From positions 62,001 to 126,000 of the forward strand of contig NZ_NRRG01000003.1 in NCBI RefSeq assembly GCF_016583575.1: a stretch of DNA of 64,000 nt, given 5' to 3'. Below the pieces are notes generated by a model. That model ran no database searches. It saw nothing but the letters and a program-made list of their open reading frames with translations, and had not been told where the DNA came from. The stretch is from Thiocystis violacea. GTDB lineage: Bacteria > Pseudomonadota > Gammaproteobacteria > Chromatiales > Chromatiaceae. This document shows, piece after piece, positions 55,758-64,000 of the stretch. Every line of letters begins with the position of its first letter. Position 1 is the first letter of the stretch. A program made the position numbers and the translations under genes.

Positions 55758-56250
55758 CAAGCCTATCCACAACCGAGGAGCCGCTTGATGGCATCACGCC
55801 GCCGCGCCTAATCGGCCGTCCCGCTTGATTCTTGATTGATGACCCTGGAGCGGCCGAAGTGAATGACAGTGCCGTATTCGAATAGAGACCCTGAGTCGCC
55901 AATAGCCGAACACCTGATTCAGGCGGACTTCCGGCGGGGTCGTTTCAGCGGAAATCAACAGGCGGCGACCGCGTTTTCATCTTCTCCAAACACTCATTCA
56001 AGGCGATTTCCGGGAGCGTCCGTACCCGACCGAAAGTTCCGGAATTGGACAGGATTAAAAACAGCGCGTTAAAAATCCTGTCAATCCTGCGAAATCCTGT
56101 TAATCCTGTCTATGATGGGTCGGATCGCGGGCACAAGGTTTCCCGGAAATCACCTAGGAGCTGGCGCGAAGGCGCCGTTTTCCGTCTGGTTCGGCGCGGC
56201 CAGATAACGCGGGCTTGCTCCACGACTCGCGCCAAGCCCGCACGGCCCTG
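55758..56250. other. Intergenic stretch with the second repeat copy
   Basis: Around 490 bp without a gene between the MFS gene and the convergent phasin-like gene. It contains repeat copy 2 (56001-56155). A related fragment may precede it around 55925-55960, where CTTCCG and GTCGTTT motifs recall the flank of copy 1. Confidence 0.5.
56001..56155 (+). repeat. Dispersed inverted-repeat element, copy 2 (155 bp)
   Basis: Begins AGGCGATTTCC and ends GGAAATCACCT, so its ends are imperfect inverted repeats of each other. It matches copy 1 (24889-25061) in reverse orientation over about 50 bp at each end, and shares the internal GACAGGATTAA and TTAATCCTGTC units. It has no coding capacity. Confidence 0.75.
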
Positions 56251-56709
56251 TTATTCGACCCTTGTCTCGCTGGCCCTGGGGGATGCCCCCATCATTGACG
56301 AGCACAATTGAAGCCATTGATTCTGCATGTGAAGCGCCTTCACGGTGTGCTCGCGCCAGGCGTCGATGGCGTTTGTCGAGGCGCTGGACCCAGACTCCTG
56401 ATTCGATGGGATATTCCCGCCCACGGCATGGATCCAGGATTCGGTCAGCTGATGCTGGGCATCCGACCAGGACGCGAACATCGACTCCGATTGCTTCCAC
56501 CAATCCATCCACAACCGCGACGGCAAGGCTTCATTCGCGGCCAGCTCCGAACGCAACGTCATGAGGTAATCCGTCATCTCCTGTGTCGCTTCGAGTGGCT
56601 TGACAAACATGTATCGGAAAAACAACTGCGGCGGATCACTCGCCTTCAAACACGGACAGGTCTCTTTTTTATCGTAGAAGGTTTCCGCCTGATTCACTCG
56701 ATCGTCCAT
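56251..56709 (-). CDS. Hypothetical protein, possibly phasin-like
   Basis: The ATG at 56709 has AAGGGG 6 nt upstream and gives 152 residues. The protein is mostly amphipathic helix rich in Trp and Met (WMDWWKQSESMFASWSDAQ; MQNQWLQLCSSMMG), with CPCLKASDPPQLFFRYMF near the start. Length and helix pattern recall phasins coating polyhydroxyalkanoate granules, but no pha gene is nearby and no motif proves it. A CRP/FNR-type box lies just upstream. Confidence 0.6.
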   Translation of the reverse strand: MDDRVNQAETFYDKKETCPCLKASDPPQLFFRYMFVKPLEATQEMTDYLMTLRSELAANEALPSRLWMDWWKQSESMFASWSDAQHQLTESWIHAVGGNIPSNQESGSSASTNAIDAWREHTVKALHMQNQWLQLCSSMMGASPRASETRVE

Positions 56710-56729
56710 CGACATCCCCTTATCATCTC

Positions 56730-56745
56730 TGTGATTTGAATCACG
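56730..56745. promoter_or_regulatory. CRP/FNR-family box
   Basis: TGTGA-TTTGAA-TCACG is 9/10 to the CRP half-sites TGTGA-N6-TCACA. The same site reads GTGAT-TTGA-ATCAC, containing the FNR core TGAT-N4-ATCA. It lies about 20 bp upstream of the phasin-like start codon; that close it would either block or overlap its promoter. Confidence 0.5.
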
Positions 56746-56873
56746 AGTATGACCAGGGCTATAGCGACGAAACATCCGTGTGAATACGGACATGGATCCG
56801 ACAATCCAGATGAGTCCCGCCATCCCGGCGGGCGGTCATCGCCCACTACGAGGGCACTTCCGAATGGCGTGGA

Positions 56874-58259
56874 TCAACCTCCGCGACGCCAGGTCGTGCC
56901 TTGGGGGCCATCCTCCAGCAGGATGCCGGCCTCGGTCAGGACGCCCCGAACCCGATCCGCTTCCGCCCAATCCCGGCCCGCCCGCGCCGTCTGGCGCGCC
57001 TGGATCAGGGCGTCGATCTCCGCGTCCGACAGGCCATCGGCCGCGCCGTCCCCGCGCAGATAGACCTCGGGATCGTCTCGCAGGATGCCGAGCACGCCGC
57101 CCAGATCGCGCAAGACGCCGCCCAGCGCCGCCGCGCGGTCCGAACCCTCGGCCCGCAGCCGATTGATCTCGCGCACCAGATCGAAGAGGACGGCCAGCGC
57201 CTCGGGGGTATTGAAGTCGTCGTCCATCGCGGCGCCGAAGCGCTCGCGGAACGCCTCGCCGCCCGCGGGCGCGGTCTCCGGCAGGCCGCGCAGACCGGTA
57301 TAGAGACGGGTCAAGGCCCCGCGCGCGCGCTGGAGATGCTCGTCGTCGTAGTTCAGCGGGCTGCGATAGTGACTGGTGAGGATGAAATAGCGCACCTCCT
57401 CGGCCCGGTAGGCTCGCAGGATCTCGCGCACGGTGAAGAAGTTGCCCAGCGACTTGGACATCTTCTCCTCGTTCACCCGCACGAAGCCGTTGTGCATCCA
57501 GACGTTCACGAAGGGCTCGCCGGTCGCGCCCTCGGATTGGGCGATTTCGTTTTCATGATGCGGAAACTGGAGATCGGCCCCGCCGCCGTGGATGTCAAAA
57601 TGGTTACCCAGGGCGCAGGTACTCATGGCGGAGCACTCGATGTGCCAGCCGGGCCGCCCCTGGCCCCAGGGCGAGTCCCAGGACGGCTCGCCGGGCTTGG
57701 CGGACTTCCAGAGGGCGAAGTCGAGCGGATCGCGCTTGGATTCGTCGATCTCGACCCGCGCCCCGGCGCGCAGATCCGCCGGATCCTTTCCGGAGAGCTT
57801 GCCGTAACCTTCGAAACGGCCGACGGCGTAGTAGACGTCGCCATTGTCGGCGGCGTAGGCGAGTCCCTTGTCGATCAGGGTGCCCACCATGGCGAGAATC
57901 TCCGGCATGTGCGCGGTCGCGCGCGGCTCGTCGGTCGGCGGCAGCACCCCAAGCGCCTCGGCGTCCTCGCGCATCGCCTGGATGAAGCGCTCGGTCAGCG
58001 CCAGGAAGGGCTCGCCGTTCTCGTTGGCGCGACGGATGATCTTGTCGTCGATATCGGTGATGTTGCGGATGTAGGTCACGTCGTAACCCAAGGCGCGCAG
58101 GTAACGGTAGACCACGTCGAACACCACCATCACCCGCGCGTGTCCCAGGTGGCAGTAGTCGTAGACCGTCATGCCGCAGACGTACATGCGGACCTTGCCG
58201 GGCTCGATGGGTTGGAAGGGTTCTTTCTGGCGGGTGAGGCTGTTGTGGATCTGTAGCAT
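56874..58259 (-). CDS. cysS: Cysteinyl-tRNA synthetase
   Basis: This 461-residue class I aminoacyl-tRNA synthetase has zinc ligand Cys28 ([12 protein letters not shown]), the HIGH-type HLGH (37-40), [19 protein letters not shown], and KMSKS about residue 265. All are intact. The gene is divergent from dxs. Confidence 0.97.
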   Translation of the reverse strand: MLQIHNSLTRQKEPFQPIEPGKVRMYVCGMTVYDYCHLGHARVMVVFDVVYRYLRALGYDVTYIRNITDIDDKIIRRANENGEPFLALTERFIQAMREDAEALGVLPPTDEPRATAHMPEILAMVGTLIDKGLAYAADNGDVYYAVGRFEGYGKLSGKDPADLRAGARVEIDESKRDPLDFALWKSAKPGEPSWDSPWGQGRPGWHIECSAMSTCALGNHFDIHGGGADLQFPHHENEIAQSEGATGEPFVNVWMHNGFVRVNEEKMSKSLGNFFTVREILRAYRAEEVRYFILTSHYRSPLNYDDEHLQRARGALTRLYTGLRGLPETAPAGGEAFRERFGAAMDDDFNTPEALAVLFDLVREINRLRAEGSDRAAALGGVLRDLGGVLGILRDDPEVYLRGDGAADGLSDAEIDALIQARQTARAGRDWAEADRVRGVLTEAGILLEDGPQGTTWRRGG

Positions 58260-58395
58260 CGGGATGGCTTGCGTGTGAAATGACCGACATCAAACACATA
58301 TTAGCAAAGGCCCGGACGCGGAATGCGATCCATTGGGCAGCCGCCAACGATTGGACTAAGATACGGCGCTTGTCACACGATAGTCGCTTCCGATC

Positions 58396-60345
58396 ATGCC
58401 ACACCGCATCTTGAGTGATTCCGGCGTCAGTTCGCACCGCCGTCCCATCCTGGATTCGATCGATAGCCCGGTCGACCTGCGCGCCCTGCCCGAGAGTCAG
58501 CTTCCCGAGGTGGCGAGCGAGCTACGCGGCTTTCTGGTCGAATGCGTCTCCAAGACCGGCGGGCACCTGGCGGCCGGTCTCGGCGTCGTGGAGCTGACCA
58601 TCGGTCTGCATTACGTCTTCGACACCCCGCGCGACCGTCTGGTCTGGGACGTCGGCCATCAGGCCTATCCGCACAAGATCCTCACCGGTCGGCGCGATCG
58701 CATGTGCACCCTGCGTCAGAAGGACGGCGTCTCCGGCTTTCCCAGACGCGCCGAGAGCGAGTACGACGCCTTCGGCGTCGGCCACTCCAGCACCTCCATC
58801 AGCGCCGCGCTCGGCATGGCGCTGGCCGCCAAGCAACGCGGCGAGCGGCGCACCGTCATCGCCATCATCGGCGACGGCGCGCTCGGCGCGGGCATGGCCT
58901 TCGAGGCGCTCAATCACGCCGGCTCCATGGACGTCGACCTGGTGGTCATCCTCAACGACAACGAGATGTCCATCTCCCCGCCGGTCGGGGCGATCAGCAA
59001 TCACCTGGCGCGTCTGCTCTCCGGCAAGCTATACACCACGGTGCGCGAGGGCAGCAAGACCGCGCTGCGCGGCATGCCGCAGCTGCGTCACCTGGTCGGA
59101 CGCTGGGAAGAGCACATGAAGGGCATGCTGATGCCGAGCACCCTGTTCGAGGAGCTTGGTTTCAATTACATCGGCCCGGTCGACGGTCACGATCTCGACG
59201 GACTGGTGCGGACCCTGCGCAACATCAAGGACATGCCGGGGCAACGACTGCTGCACATCGTGACCACCAAGGGACGCGGTTTCGAGCCCGCCGAGGGCCA
59301 GCCGGTGACCTATCACGGCGTGACGCCCTTCAATCGGCACACCGGGGAGTTGATCAAGGGCAAGAGCAAGGGGCCGAGCTATACCCAGATCTTCGGCGGC
59401 TGGCTGTCCGATACCGCCGCCCAGGACGAACGACTGGTCGGCATCACGCCCGCCATGTGCGAAGGCTCGGGACTCACCGCCTTCTCCAAGCGCTTCCCGG
59501 AACGTTTCTTCGACGTCGGCATCGCCGAGCAGCATGCCGTGACGCTCGCCGCCGGCATGGCCTGCGAAGGGCTCAAGCCGGTGGTGGCCATCTATTCCAG
59601 CTTCCTGCAACGCGCCTACGATCAGCTCGTCCATGACGTCGCCCTGCAGAACCTGGATGTCACCTTCGCGGTCGATCGCGGCGGTCTGGTCGGACCCGAC
59701 GGCGCGACCCATGCCGGCGGCTTCGACCTCAGCTTCTGCCGTCCCATCCCCAACCTGATCATCCTGGCGCCCTCGAACGAGAACGACTGTCGCCGGATGC
59801 TCAGGACCGCCTTCGAGTACGAGGGTCCAGCCATGGTCCGCTACCCGCGCGGGACCGGGCCGGGCGTCGCCATCGACGCCAGCGCGCCCGCGCTGCCGAT
59901 CGGCAGGGGCGAGGTGGTCCGCCAGGGCCGGCGCCTCGCCCTGCTGGCCTTCGGCAGCCTGGTTGCCCCCGCGCTCGAGGCCGCCGCCGTCTTCGACGCG
60001 ACGGTCGCCGACATGCGTTTCGTGAAACCGCTCGACGCGGCGCTGATCCTAGAACTGGCCGAGAGTCACGAGATCCTGGTCACCCTGGAGGAGAACGCCA
60101 TCGCCGGCGGCGCCGGGAGCGGCGTGGCCGAGTTGCTGTCCGCCCATGGCCGGGTCATCCGCTGCCTGCATCTGGGACTGCCCGACACCTACATCGAGCA
60201 CGCCGAGCACGCCGAGCAGCTCGCCAGCATCGGGCTCGACACGGCCGGCGTCATCGCCAGCATCCGCGCCGAACTGGCCCGGTCCAACTGGACGGATAGC
60301 CCCGAGACTCCGGAGCCGAGCCGCCAGCAGGGCGTCGGCGTCTGA
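58396..60345 (+). CDS. dxs: 1-deoxy-D-xylulose-5-phosphate synthase
   Basis: Dxs condenses pyruvate and glyceraldehyde-3-phosphate using thiamine diphosphate. It is the first step to carotenoids, quinones and the bacteriochlorophyll tail made by BchG/BchP at the left end. The 649-residue protein has [16 protein letters not shown], the ThDP motif [18 protein letters not shown]...NDN and [11 protein letters not shown]. Some purple bacteria keep dxs in the photosynthesis cluster; here it is about 40 kb away. Confidence 0.96.
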   Translation: MPHRILSDSGVSSHRRPILDSIDSPVDLRALPESQLPEVASELRGFLVECVSKTGGHLAAGLGVVELTIGLHYVFDTPRDRLVWDVGHQAYPHKILTGRRDRMCTLRQKDGVSGFPRRAESEYDAFGVGHSSTSISAALGMALAAKQRGERRTVIAIIGDGALGAGMAFEALNHAGSMDVDLVVILNDNEMSISPPVGAISNHLARLLSGKLYTTVREGSKTALRGMPQLRHLVGRWEEHMKGMLMPSTLFEELGFNYIGPVDGHDLDGLVRTLRNIKDMPGQRLLHIVTTKGRGFEPAEGQPVTYHGVTPFNRHTGELIKGKSKGPSYTQIFGGWLSDTAAQDERLVGITPAMCEGSGLTAFSKRFPERFFDVGIAEQHAVTLAAGMACEGLKPVVAIYSSFLQRAYDQLVHDVALQNLDVTFAVDRGGLVGPDGATHAGGFDLSFCRPIPNLIILAPSNENDCRRMLRTAFEYEGPAMVRYPRGTGPGVAIDASAPALPIGRGEVVRQGRRLALLAFGSLVAPALEAAAVFDATVADMRFVKPLDAALILELAESHEILVTLEENAIAGGAGSGVAELLSAHGRVIRCLHLGLPDTYIEHAEHAEQLASIGLDTAGVIASIRAELARSNWTDSPETPEPSRQQGVGV

Positions 60346-60375
60346 CAGAAGCCGCCGCCAGCGGCGATCCCGACG

Positions 60376-60402
60376 GCTGGCCTTGAAGGAAGCAAGGCCA
60401 GC
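60376..60402 (+). promoter_or_regulatory. Hairpin in the dxs-gloB gap
   Basis: GCTGGCCTTG pairs perfectly with CAAGGCCAGC across 7 nt, ending 3-4 nt before the GGAGG ribosome-binding site of gloB. There is no U-tract. It may limit read-through or gloB translation. Confidence 0.4.
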
Positions 60403-60419
60403 GATGGAGGAACCGACCC

Positions 60420-61196
60420 ATGCTTGACGTCCAGCCAATCCAAGCCTTCTCCGACAACTACATCTGGCTCCTGACCGAGGGCCGCGGCACCGCCGCCGTG
60501 GTGGATCCGGGAGACGCGGATCCGGTGCTGGAGAGGCTCCGTGAGCACCAACTGACGCTCACCTCGGTGCTGATCACCCACCATCATTACGACCACGTCG
60601 GCGGTCTGGATGAGCTGATCGCCGCCTTCCCAGGGCTGCGGATCCACGGTCCCACCGACGATCGCATCCGCGCCCTGACCGATCGCCACCACGAGGGCGA
60701 GACCGTCCAGCCCGCCGGACTCGACAGCCGCTTCCAGGTGCTGGAAGTACCGGGCCACACCGCCGGCCATATCGCCTATCTCGGCGACGGCCGTCTCTTC
60801 TGCGGGGATACCCTGTTCGCCGCCGGCTGCGGGCGTGTCTTCGACGGCACCTTCGAACAACTCGCCCATTCACTTGAGCGGATCGCCGACTTGCCGGGCG
60901 ACACACTCTGTTACTGTGCCCACGAATACACCCTCGCCAATCTCGGCTTCGCGCGCTGGGTCGAGCCGGACAGCCCGGCCCTGTCGGATCGCCTGGCCGA
61001 GGCCGAGCGGCGCCGCGCCGCGGGCCTGTCGACCGTCCCCTCGCGTCTCGACCTGGAACTGGCGACCAACCCCTTCCTGCGCACCCAGGAGCCGAACGTC
61101 ATCGCCGCCGCCGAGCGCGCGGCCGGGCGGACGCTCGCGACCGCGACCGAGGTCTTCACCGCGCTGAGACGCTGGAAGGACGAGAAGTACGACTGA
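60420..61196 (+). CDS. gloB: Hydroxyacylglutathione hydrolase (glyoxalase II)
   Basis: This 258-residue metallo-beta-lactamase-fold enzyme hydrolyses S-lactoylglutathione in methylglyoxal detoxification. The metal motif THHHYDH (about residues 54-60), the GHTAGHIAY histidine, GDTLFAAGCGR and the substrate-binding YCAHEYT are visible. GGAGG lies 10 nt before the ATG. Confidence 0.95.
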   Translation: MLDVQPIQAFSDNYIWLLTEGRGTAAVVDPGDADPVLERLREHQLTLTSVLITHHHYDHVGGLDELIAAFPGLRIHGPTDDRIRALTDRHHEGETVQPAGLDSRFQVLEVPGHTAGHIAYLGDGRLFCGDTLFAAGCGRVFDGTFEQLAHSLERIADLPGDTLCYCAHEYTLANLGFARWVEPDSPALSDRLAEAERRRAAGLSTVPSRLDLELATNPFLRTQEPNVIAAAERAAGRTLATATEVFTALRRWKDEKYD

Positions 61197-61268
61197 TGGA
61201 TTCCAGACGGCGACTCGCTGTCGTTGGGTAGGGAATTCCACGCAAAACGATTCCGGTTGCCCGGTCTC

Positions 61269-62567
61269 TCAGCCAAGCGGCTCGGCGATCAGGATCGCGT
61301 CGTCCTCGGCGACACCCAGGAGCCGGACCTCCAAGAGTCGGTTTTCCTGGAGCGGGGTTTCGGACAGGACATGGACTGGCAGGAAATTCGGGGTGTAGCC
61401 GCAGCGCGGGGTTCCCGCCGAATCGACGGGTAGCGACTCGTGCAGCAGGCTCGCGCGCTTGCCGATCTGCTCGCGCAGGACCGCCAGACGCATCCGGCTC
61501 GCCAGACGCTGCAATTCCTCGCAACGCGCCTTGCGGGTCCGGGCATCGACGCGCTCGGGCAGATCGGCCGCGAGCGTTCCGGCGCGCGGCGAGTAGCCGA
61601 AGACATGGATCTGCCCGAACCGCATCGTCGCGGCCAAATCCAGGGTCTGGCGCCAGTCCTCGTCGGTCTCTCCCGGAAAGCCGACAATGATATCGGTGGT
61701 GACGTTGAGATCCGGAACCACCGCGCGCCCGCGCTCGACGAGCCGGGCGAAGTCGTCGCGCTTGCAGCGACGCGCCATGCGCCGCAGCACCGCGTCCGAG
61801 CCGCTTTGCAGCGGCAGATGCAGATGCGGCATCAAGCGTCCATCCGCGAACAGCGACCAGAAACCGTCCGGCAGATCCCAGGGCTCCAGCGAGCCGAGCC
61901 GAATGCGGGGGATCTCGGTCTCGTTCAGGATGCGCGCGATCAATCCGCCGAGATCCGTCCCAGCCTCGCCGCCATAGCCGCCCAGATGAACCCCGGTCAG
62001 CACTACCTCATGGATCCCCGCGCGCTGGAAGCGGCGGACGGACTCCAGGATCTCTCCGGTCAGGCGGCTGCGTTCCTCGCCGCGCGCCTGGGTGGTGATG
62101 CAGAAGGTGCATCGATAGCGACAGCCGTCCTGGACCTTGATGAAGGCGCGTTGGCGGCCTCGGGCAAGGAGCGGGCTGGCGATGTCCGTGATCGCCAGTT
62201 CGGGCATGACCGGGAGATCCAGGGTGTCGAGCACCACCTCGACCAGGTAATCCTTGTCGCGATTGGCGACGATGAGATCGACCCCGGCCTCGCGCGCCAC
62301 GGCCTCGCCTTCCAGCGACGCCAGACATCCACTGATGACCAGCCGCGCGCCCGGATTGGCGCGATGACAGCGACGCAGGATCTGGCGCGACTTGCGCACC
62401 GCCTCCTGGGTCACGGCGCAGGTGTTGATGACGACGAGGTCGGCCGGCTCCCCCTCCTCGACGACCTGGAGGCCCCGCTCCAGGAAGCCCTGCGCCCAGG
62501 ACTCCAGCTCGGCCTCGTTGAGACGACAACCGAGGGTCTGGAGCTGGACGCGCCTGGGCTGGTTCAC
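61269..62567 (-). CDS. mtaB: tRNA (N6-threonylcarbamoyladenosine-C2)-methylthiotransferase MtaB
   Basis: This 432-residue radical-SAM methylthiotransferase has an N-terminal UPF0004 domain with cluster cysteines Cys14 (LGCRLNEAE), Cys50 and Cys81. The SAM motif CX3CX2C is at 149-156 (CRYRCTFC). It thiomethylates t6A37 in tRNAs. A C-terminal TRAM-like segment ends LLGVAEDDAILIAEPLG. It converges with gloB. Confidence 0.93.
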   Translation of the reverse strand: MNQPRRVQLQTLGCRLNEAELESWAQGFLERGLQVVEEGEPADLVVINTCAVTQEAVRKSRQILRRCHRANPGARLVISGCLASLEGEAVAREAGVDLIVANRDKDYLVEVVLDTLDLPVMPELAITDIASPLLARGRQRAFIKVQDGCRYRCTFCITTQARGEERSRLTGEILESVRRFQRAGIHEVVLTGVHLGGYGGEAGTDLGGLIARILNETEIPRIRLGSLEPWDLPDGFWSLFADGRLMPHLHLPLQSGSDAVLRRMARRCKRDDFARLVERGRAVVPDLNVTTDIIVGFPGETDEDWRQTLDLAATMRFGQIHVFGYSPRAGTLAADLPERVDARTRKARCEELQRLASRMRLAVLREQIGKRASLLHESLPVDSAGTPRCGYTPNFLPVHVLSETPLQENRLLEVRLLGVAEDDAILIAEPLG

Positions 62568-62588
62568 GGCGATCGGGTCGAACCCGCG

Positions 62589-63005
62589 CTAGGCGATGGC
62601 GGTGCGGCTGGCCGAGGGCACGGCGGGCGGCGGCGGCAGGGTCGGAGAGTTCTGATGCACCAGCAGCCTCCAGCCGTCCGGTCCGCGGCGGAAGATATTG
62701 GTGGCATAAATAGGTGGCGGCGTCGCTCCCGGCTGTCCCTGGGTCCGTTCCTCGATCAGATGAATCGCCAGGTCGCCATGCTCGATCCAGGACAGATGCC
62801 GAACCTGGAGATCGAACCGGCCGCCCTGCTCGAAGATGGCCCGCCAGAGCTGCTGGACCTGCCGGCCGATGGCGAGCGGGGCCATCGGCAGCAGACAGAA
62901 GATCTCCTCGGACGCCTCCCAGACCTGGGTCATGGCCTCGGCATCGCCGCTTTCGAGTGCGTCGTAATAGGCATCCTCGGCATCCTGGGGGGTTTCGTAG
63001 GGCAT
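62589..63005 (-). CDS. NTF2-like (SnoaL/DUF4440) protein
   Basis: This 138-residue cone-shaped NTF2-fold protein opens with the helix DAEDAYYDALESGDAEAMTQVWEASEE and continues LAIGRQVQQLWRAIFEQ. It ends with the strand WRLLVHQNSPTLPP that is typical of the SnoaL-like DUF4440 group. A substrate or enzyme role cannot be inferred. It is just upstream of mtaB in the same direction. Confidence 0.85.
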   Translation of the reverse strand: MPYETPQDAEDAYYDALESGDAEAMTQVWEASEEIFCLLPMAPLAIGRQVQQLWRAIFEQGGRFDLQVRHLSWIEHGDLAIHLIEERTQGQPGATPPPIYATNIFRRGPDGWRLLVHQNSPTLPPPPAVPSASRTAIA

Positions 63006-63097
63006 GGATTCACTTCGCTCAAAAACGTTGACCGGGGCTCGGACCGAGCCCCGGCATAAGAAGATTCCCGACGCTCATCGTGGCGGGAATGAGCCGA

Positions 63098-63721
63098 TCA
63101 CCAGCGACCGCCGCGCGCCTGGGCGTTTCTCGGCACGCGGATCAGGATATGCCCCTCCTTGACCTCGCGGCTCATCCCGGCGAGATCGGCGTCCGGCGGC
63201 AATCCCAGGCGGCGGCTGGCGGAACCTTGCGAGAAGCTGTAGTGACTCCGATAGCCTTCGCCGCCAGGCAGGGTGTCCTGCTGGCTGACGCGGGTCTCCG
63301 CGTTGTGACGGATTAGCAGACCACGCCCCATGGGCTGAATCTCGACTTGCTCGGGGTCGATATTCTGCAACTGGATGTCGATCAGATAGGCGTCCTCGCC
63401 GGCCTGACGGGACACGTTCAGTCGCGGCCAGGCGGGACGCGCGCGCGCCGGCATCCGCTCGGCGGCCGGGGGCGGCGGCGCGGCGGTCGCGGCCTCGGGC
63501 GTGGCCGGTATCGCCTCGGCGCCCCGTGGGGCATAAGGACTGGCAGCCCAGGCGCCTGGATACCCTGGGGCCATCGGATAGACCGGCGGCGGCCCATAAG
63601 GCGCGGCATATCCCGGATAGGGAAGCGGCGCGGCCGAGCCAGGGGCATAGGGCGTCCAGGCCAGCGCGAGGGCGGGCAGGACGGTGGACAGGGTCGCGGC
63701 GGCAAGGATGATCTTACGCAT
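63098..63721 (-). CDS. Exported Hsp20/alpha-crystallin-like protein
   Basis: From ATG 63721 the protein has 207 residues. A signal peptide (MRKIILAAATLSTVLPALALA) leads into a Pro/Ala/Tyr-rich linker and then an alpha-crystallin-like beta-domain with VSRQAGEDAYLIDIQL and the family's terminal strand EGHILIRVPRN. Most small heat-shock proteins are cytoplasmic, so an exported one is unusual; it may act as a periplasmic holdase. Longer upstream readings lack a signal and were rejected. Confidence 0.75.
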   Translation of the reverse strand: MRKIILAAATLSTVLPALALAWTPYAPGSAAPLPYPGYAAPYGPPPVYPMAPGYPGAWAASPYAPRGAEAIPATPEAATAAPPPPAAERMPARARPAWPRLNVSRQAGEDAYLIDIQLQNIDPEQVEIQPMGRGLLIRHNAETRVSQQDTLPGGEGYRSHYSFSQGSASRRLGLPPDADLAGMSREVKEGHILIRVPRNAQARGGRW

Positions 63722-63801
63722 GGACGTCTCCCGAAGGCGTGGCGGCGTCGCCGTTGAAGGGATTCTCGTACGCTGGTGTCGCAAGTATAGGTCGCCCAGG
63801 C

Positions 63802-64000
63802 TCAGTGGCGCACCCGCCAGGTCGGGCGATTCGCCGGATCGATGAGTCCGTGCCGGAGCAGCCAGTCGCGCGCGTCGGCGGCATCTTGCTCGAACCAGGC
63901 TCGGGTGGAGCCGAGCCGGAAGCTGTAGCCCCATTCATCCATGTCCGCGAACAGCCGCGCGCGCCCGACCCCTGGGATCCCGTCGGCCAGCAGCACCTGG
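63802..64000 (-). CDS. Uncharacterised protein, C-terminal part (runs off the window)
   Basis: The frame is open from the right edge to TGA at 63802 and shows about 65 residues including LFADMDEWGYSFRLGSTRAWFEQDAADARDW. It looks like a genuine soluble protein with good codon use, but the family is not recognised and the start is outside the window. Confidence 0.55.
   Translation of the reverse strand, partial: QVLLADGIPGVGRARLFADMDEWGYSFRLGSTRAWFEQDAADARDWLLRHGLIDPANRPTWRVRH

Overview
The window comes from a GC-rich purple phototrophic proteobacterium, most likely a purple sulfur bacterium (Chromatiaceae). The left 18 kb is a bacteriochlorophyll a / reaction-centre photosynthesis gene cluster. 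The housekeeping genes that follow (coaX, birA, queA, ubiK-comM, cysS, dxs, mtaB, yheS) look gammaproteobacterial. No prophage, insertion sequence or CRISPR array was seen.

Region 1-18.3 kb. A leftward run carries bchF-bchN-bchB-bchH-bchL-bchM-[lhaA relic]-puhA-puhB-puhC, then puhE, hemN and the start of bchJ. Most junctions are 4-nt overlaps, so this is one tightly coupled transcription unit. It makes bacteriochlorophyllide (DPOR BchLNB, Mg-chelatase BchH, methyltransferase BchM, hydratase BchF) and the H subunit with its assembly factors. Diverging from bchF are the redox/light repressor gene ppsR and the tail-attachment genes bchG (bacteriochlorophyll synthase) and bchP (geranylgeranyl reductase). 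The bchF-ppsR gap holds back-to-back promoters and several palindromes. Between bchM and puhA, where purple bacteria keep lhaA, only a frameshifted C-terminal remnant remains.

Region 18.3-33.7 kb. This holds a tRNA-Arg(CCT), the M61 peptidase-birA-coaX operon, an RRM protein, an H-NS-like protein, queA, a NamZ-like muramidase, a type Vd patatin and an htrA-response regulator-histidine kinase operon. A direct-repeat operator lies upstream of htrA. Two long non-coding stretches flank the H-NS gene; the second carries one copy of a 155-173 bp inverted-repeat element.

Region 33.7-48.2 kb. This holds a small lipoprotein, a PaaK-like adenylating enzyme facing an exosortase-associated acyltransferase, a PstS-like protein/porin/GGDEF-EAL module, glycogen phosphorylase, two small uncharacterised genes, yheS, comM and ubiK.

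Region 48.2-64 kb. A nitrogen module (TorF-type porin, glnK, two different amt genes) sits behind a good sigma-54 promoter with two NtrC-like boxes and ends in a strong terminator. Then come a GH3-MFS pair, the second copy of the repeat element, a possibly phasin-like protein with a CRP/FNR-type box, cysS, dxs, gloB, mtaB, an NTF2-like protein, an exported Hsp20-like protein and a truncated ORF at the right edge.

The most notable observations are the decayed lhaA inside an otherwise intact photosynthesis superoperon, the two-copy inverted-repeat element, and the readable NtrC/sigma-54 and OmpR-family operators.
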